A stretch of DNA of 6,150 bases from Holophagae bacterium (lineage in GTDB: Bacteria > Acidobacteriota > Thermoanaerobaculia > Thermoanaerobaculales > Sulfomarinibacteraceae). Shown one piece after another: positions 4,336 through 6,150 of this stretch. The stretch lies in NCBI GenBank assembly GCA_030609785.1, contig JAUWTC010000171.1, positions 1-6,150 of the forward strand. The letters run 5' to 3'. Numbering within the stretch: position 1 is the stretch's first letter; every line of letters starts with the position of its first letter. A program made the position numbers and the translations under genes. Under the pieces are notes generated by a model. That model ran no database searches, was not told the origin of the DNA, and saw only the letters and a list, made by a program, of their open reading frames with translations.

Positions 4336-6117
4336 ATGACACGCGTTTGGGCCTTCATTGTTTTGATACTTCTTGCGGGAACCGGTAGATCAGCGGTAGC
4401 CGGAATTGAGGTGATCACGCCTGCCGAGGTCAAGCCTGGAGACCGGGGCGTCTGCATCACCGAGATCGAGGGTGGCCGGTTGGTCGAGATCCCGGTGACA
4501 ATTCTCGGTGTCGTCGGGGCCAGTCAGCCTGAGGGTGAGATGGTCCTGATTCGGCTGGAGGACCCGCGGTTCGAGGCCACCGGTGTCGCGGCCGGTATGA
4601 GCGGGTCCCCCGTCACCGTTGACGGCCGACTGCTGGGGGCCCTGGCGTTTGGGTGGCAATTCGCCACCGAGCCGATCGCGGGGGTGACCCCCTTCACCCG
4701 GATGCAGGGGTTGGCCGATGCCGGCACGGACATCGGGTTTGAGGCCGGCCCGACCCGTCCTGCCCTGCTTGAATTGGCGACGTCCCATCAAGAAGGCCGT
4801 CTGGCGGAGACCGTGCTGGACTGGTTGTTGCCTGGAGGGGCCAACGAACAGCAGGTTCTACCCCTGGTGATGGCGTCGGGGGGACCGGCATTCGCGACGG
4901 CCGGACGGGGCTGGGCTGCTGACGTATGGCAGCGGCTGGGCTGGGTTACTGCGCCCGGGGGCGGCGGCACCGCAGCCGATGTTTCCACCGGAGAGCTCAT
5001 GCCCGGGTCGATGATCGCCGGCGTCCTGGTCAGGGGAGATGCCTCCCTTTCGGCCGGCGGAACGGTCACGGCGATCGACGGCGGCCAGGTTTGGGCCTTC
5101 GGCCACCCCTTCCTGGGGGCGGGCGACGTGGCGATGCCGATGGCCCGGGCCTCGGTGGTGACGATTCTCCCAAGCCTGGCGAACTCCTTCAAGGTTTTCA
5201 ACGCGGGTGAGATCATCGGTACCGTACGTTCGGATCGACGACACGGTGTGTGGGGGACGTTGGGCGCGGCGCCCGAGATGCTCCCGCTGGACATTCGTGT
5301 TGGGCCACGCTCCTATCACTTCGAGGTGCTGCATCACCGGGTGTTGACGCCGCTGTTGACCGGAATCCTCGTGGTCGGATCGCACCAGACCCGGGGTCGC
5401 AGCTTCGGAATTCAGAGTGTCGACATGCACCTCGAGGTCGGTCTTGAGGGCGGCGAAAGCCTGGTACTCGACCAGGTCTTCGATGGGGCTGATGCACCCA
5501 GCCAGGCGGCGGCCTGGACTTCGGCCGTTGTTGGGTACCTGGCGGCATCGCCTTTTGCCTCCGATGACATCCGTTCCGTCGAGGTCAATCTGGACTCGGC
5601 CAACGGACTGGAGAGGGCCTCAGTGTTGGACGTCACCCCGGACCGGTGGGCCGTCGAACCCGGGGAAAGACTTGGAATCAGGGTGCGGTTTCAACGGCCG
5701 GGCGACCCGGTCGAAACCGTTCGGATGGAGATCGAAATCCCCAGCCAGGTCGCAGAGGGTCGGCTGGACCTGGTGGTTGCCGACGGCGCATCGTGGACGG
5801 TTTACGATCTTCAGGCACGGCCCATGCGGCCGGGCAGCTTTGAGGACGAGATTCGGTTGTTGGGCCGGCTGCGCTCCTCCCGGGAGTTGGTAGCGGCCCT
5901 GGAGATTCCCGGTGTTGGCCTGGTCCTGTCGGGCGGCACTGTGGCGGCGCCCGCAGGGATGGTGGCAGCGCTTCGCTCAGGTCTGGGCTCGGGACTTCAG
6001 ACGACCAAGTACCGGGTTGAGTCCCTGACGACGGTGGACGCCGGTGGACCGGTGGGGGCAGCCGTTCGTCTTCGCCTGGTTGTGAAGGCACGTTCTGGAT
6101 GGACGGGAGACGATTGA
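4336..6117 (+). CDS. Exported SpoIVB-like (peptidase S55) serine protease family protein
   Basis: This 593-residue protein has a signal peptide: a hydrophobic core at residues 5-15 and cleavage likely after AVA (residue 22), so it acts outside the cytoplasm. Residues 25-125 match the serine half of the S55 fold, with GMSGSP at 87-92 and then PIAGVTPF at 113-120. The nucleophile is probably Ser89 by analogy with GDSGG proteases. Residues 222-310 match the histidine half: GTVTAIDGGQVWAFGHPF with His257, then ARASVVTI and GEIIGTV. SpoIVB of endospore formers has these halves in the opposite order, His first, and also a PDZ domain that I do not see here. The C-terminal 280 residues are beta-rich and unassigned. 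Sporulation genes are absent, so a SpoIVB role in sigma-K activation is not implied; substrate and activity are unknown. The ATG at 4336 is preferred because it opens the signal peptide. No ribosome site precedes it. The stop overlaps a possible next start (TGATG). Confidence 0.88.
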   Translation: MTRVWAFIVLILLAGTGRSAVAGIEVITPAEVKPGDRGVCITEIEGGRLVEIPVTILGVVGASQPEGEMVLIRLEDPRFEATGVAAGMSGSPVTVDGRLLGALAFGWQFATEPIAGVTPFTRMQGLADAGTDIGFEAGPTRPALLELATSHQEGRLAETVLDWLLPGGANEQQVLPLVMASGGPAFATAGRGWAADVWQRLGWVTAPGGGGTAADVSTGELMPGSMIAGVLVRGDASLSAGGTVTAIDGGQVWAFGHPFLGAGDVAMPMARASVVTILPSLANSFKVFNAGEIIGTVRSDRRHGVWGTLGAAPEMLPLDIRVGPRSYHFEVLHHRVLTPLLTGILVVGSHQTRGRSFGIQSVDMHLEVGLEGGESLVLDQVFDGADAPSQAAAWTSAVVGYLAASPFASDDIRSVEVNLDSANGLERASVLDVTPDRWAVEPGERLGIRVRFQRPGDPVETVRMEIEIPSQVAEGRLDLVVADGASWTVYDLQARPMRPGSFEDEIRLLGRLRSSRELVAALEIPGVGLVLSGGTVAAPAGMVAALRSGLGSGLQTTKYRVESLTTVDAGGPVGAAVRLRLVVKARSGWTGDD

Positions 6118-6150
6118 TGAGATGTGCAACCCGGCAAAGCCGGATGAAGG
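6117..6150 (+). CDS. Possible start of a next gene, cut by the window edge
   Basis: ATG at 6117 overlaps the S55 stop as TGATG and follows GGGAG (6105-6109) by 7 bases, a good coupled start. Eleven codons are visible (M-R-C-A-T-R-Q and onwards), too few to identify. A second ATG at 6122 in another frame is less well placed. A small CCGGC-AAA-GCCGG hairpin (6131-6143) lies inside and could instead be the start of a terminator. Confidence 0.35.
   Translation, partial: MRCATRQSRMK

Noticed and set aside
4220..4342. N-terminal extension of the cyclic-nucleotide-binding protein to a GTG at 4342
   Set aside because: The extra 41 residues are Arg/Trp-rich, unlike the rest, and would overlap the start of the divergent S55 gene.
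1..6150. CRISPR array, tRNA, rRNA, riboswitch or replication origin
   Set aside because: No regularly spaced repeats, cloverleaf, rRNA-like sequence or iteron cluster was seen on either strand.

Overview
The window looks like a GC-rich bacterial chromosome fragment. The best guess is Acidobacteriota or a relative, because the SpoIVB-like S55 peptidase and the large cyclic-nucleotide-binding protein resemble proteins I associate with that group. This is inference, and no RNA marker is present to confirm it. Composition is not uniform. By hand count, positions 241-300 are 28/60 G+C and 1201-1260 are 31/60, against 43/60 at 5041-5100. The left third is therefore probably foreign relative to the right two thirds.

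Left block (1-2034, minus strand). A 5'-truncated Rhs/YD-repeat gene keeps only the last part of the Rhs core (DHLGS, RYYSLDLGRFLSVDP, NNPVKFTDPTG) plus an unrecognised acidic C-terminal domain of about 160 residues. One base after its stop (TAG-A-ATG) begins a protein with about eight membrane segments. The arrangement matches an orphan polymorphic-toxin tip with its immunity gene, here with a multipass membrane protein as the candidate immunity. A short, imperfect direct repeat sits at the toxin/immunity junction, and the second copy carries a run of eight C. Positions 1-140 have no gene but hold a perfect GGTGCC-T-GGCACC palindrome and a GGGGACAGTGA word, reminiscent of REP/RAYT-type repeats.

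Middle block (2035-2506). There is no convincing gene. The stretch is packed with inverted repeats (2047-2086, 2182-2245, 2379-2396, 2483-2505) and a short direct repeat. It lies exactly between the broken 5' end of the rhs fragment and the stop of the next gene, so it may be a dispersed repeat element that marks the breakpoint.

Right block (2507-6150). Two divergent genes are separated by about 116 bases. On the minus strand is a 570-residue helical-repeat protein with two cyclic-nucleotide-binding domains and no DNA-binding domain. On the plus strand is an exported serine-peptidase-like protein with both halves of the SpoIVB/S55 fold, but in the reverse order from SpoIVB. A further gene probably starts at 6117 with a TGATG overlap and runs off the edge.

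The most interesting unit is the orphan Rhs tip plus membrane-protein pair.
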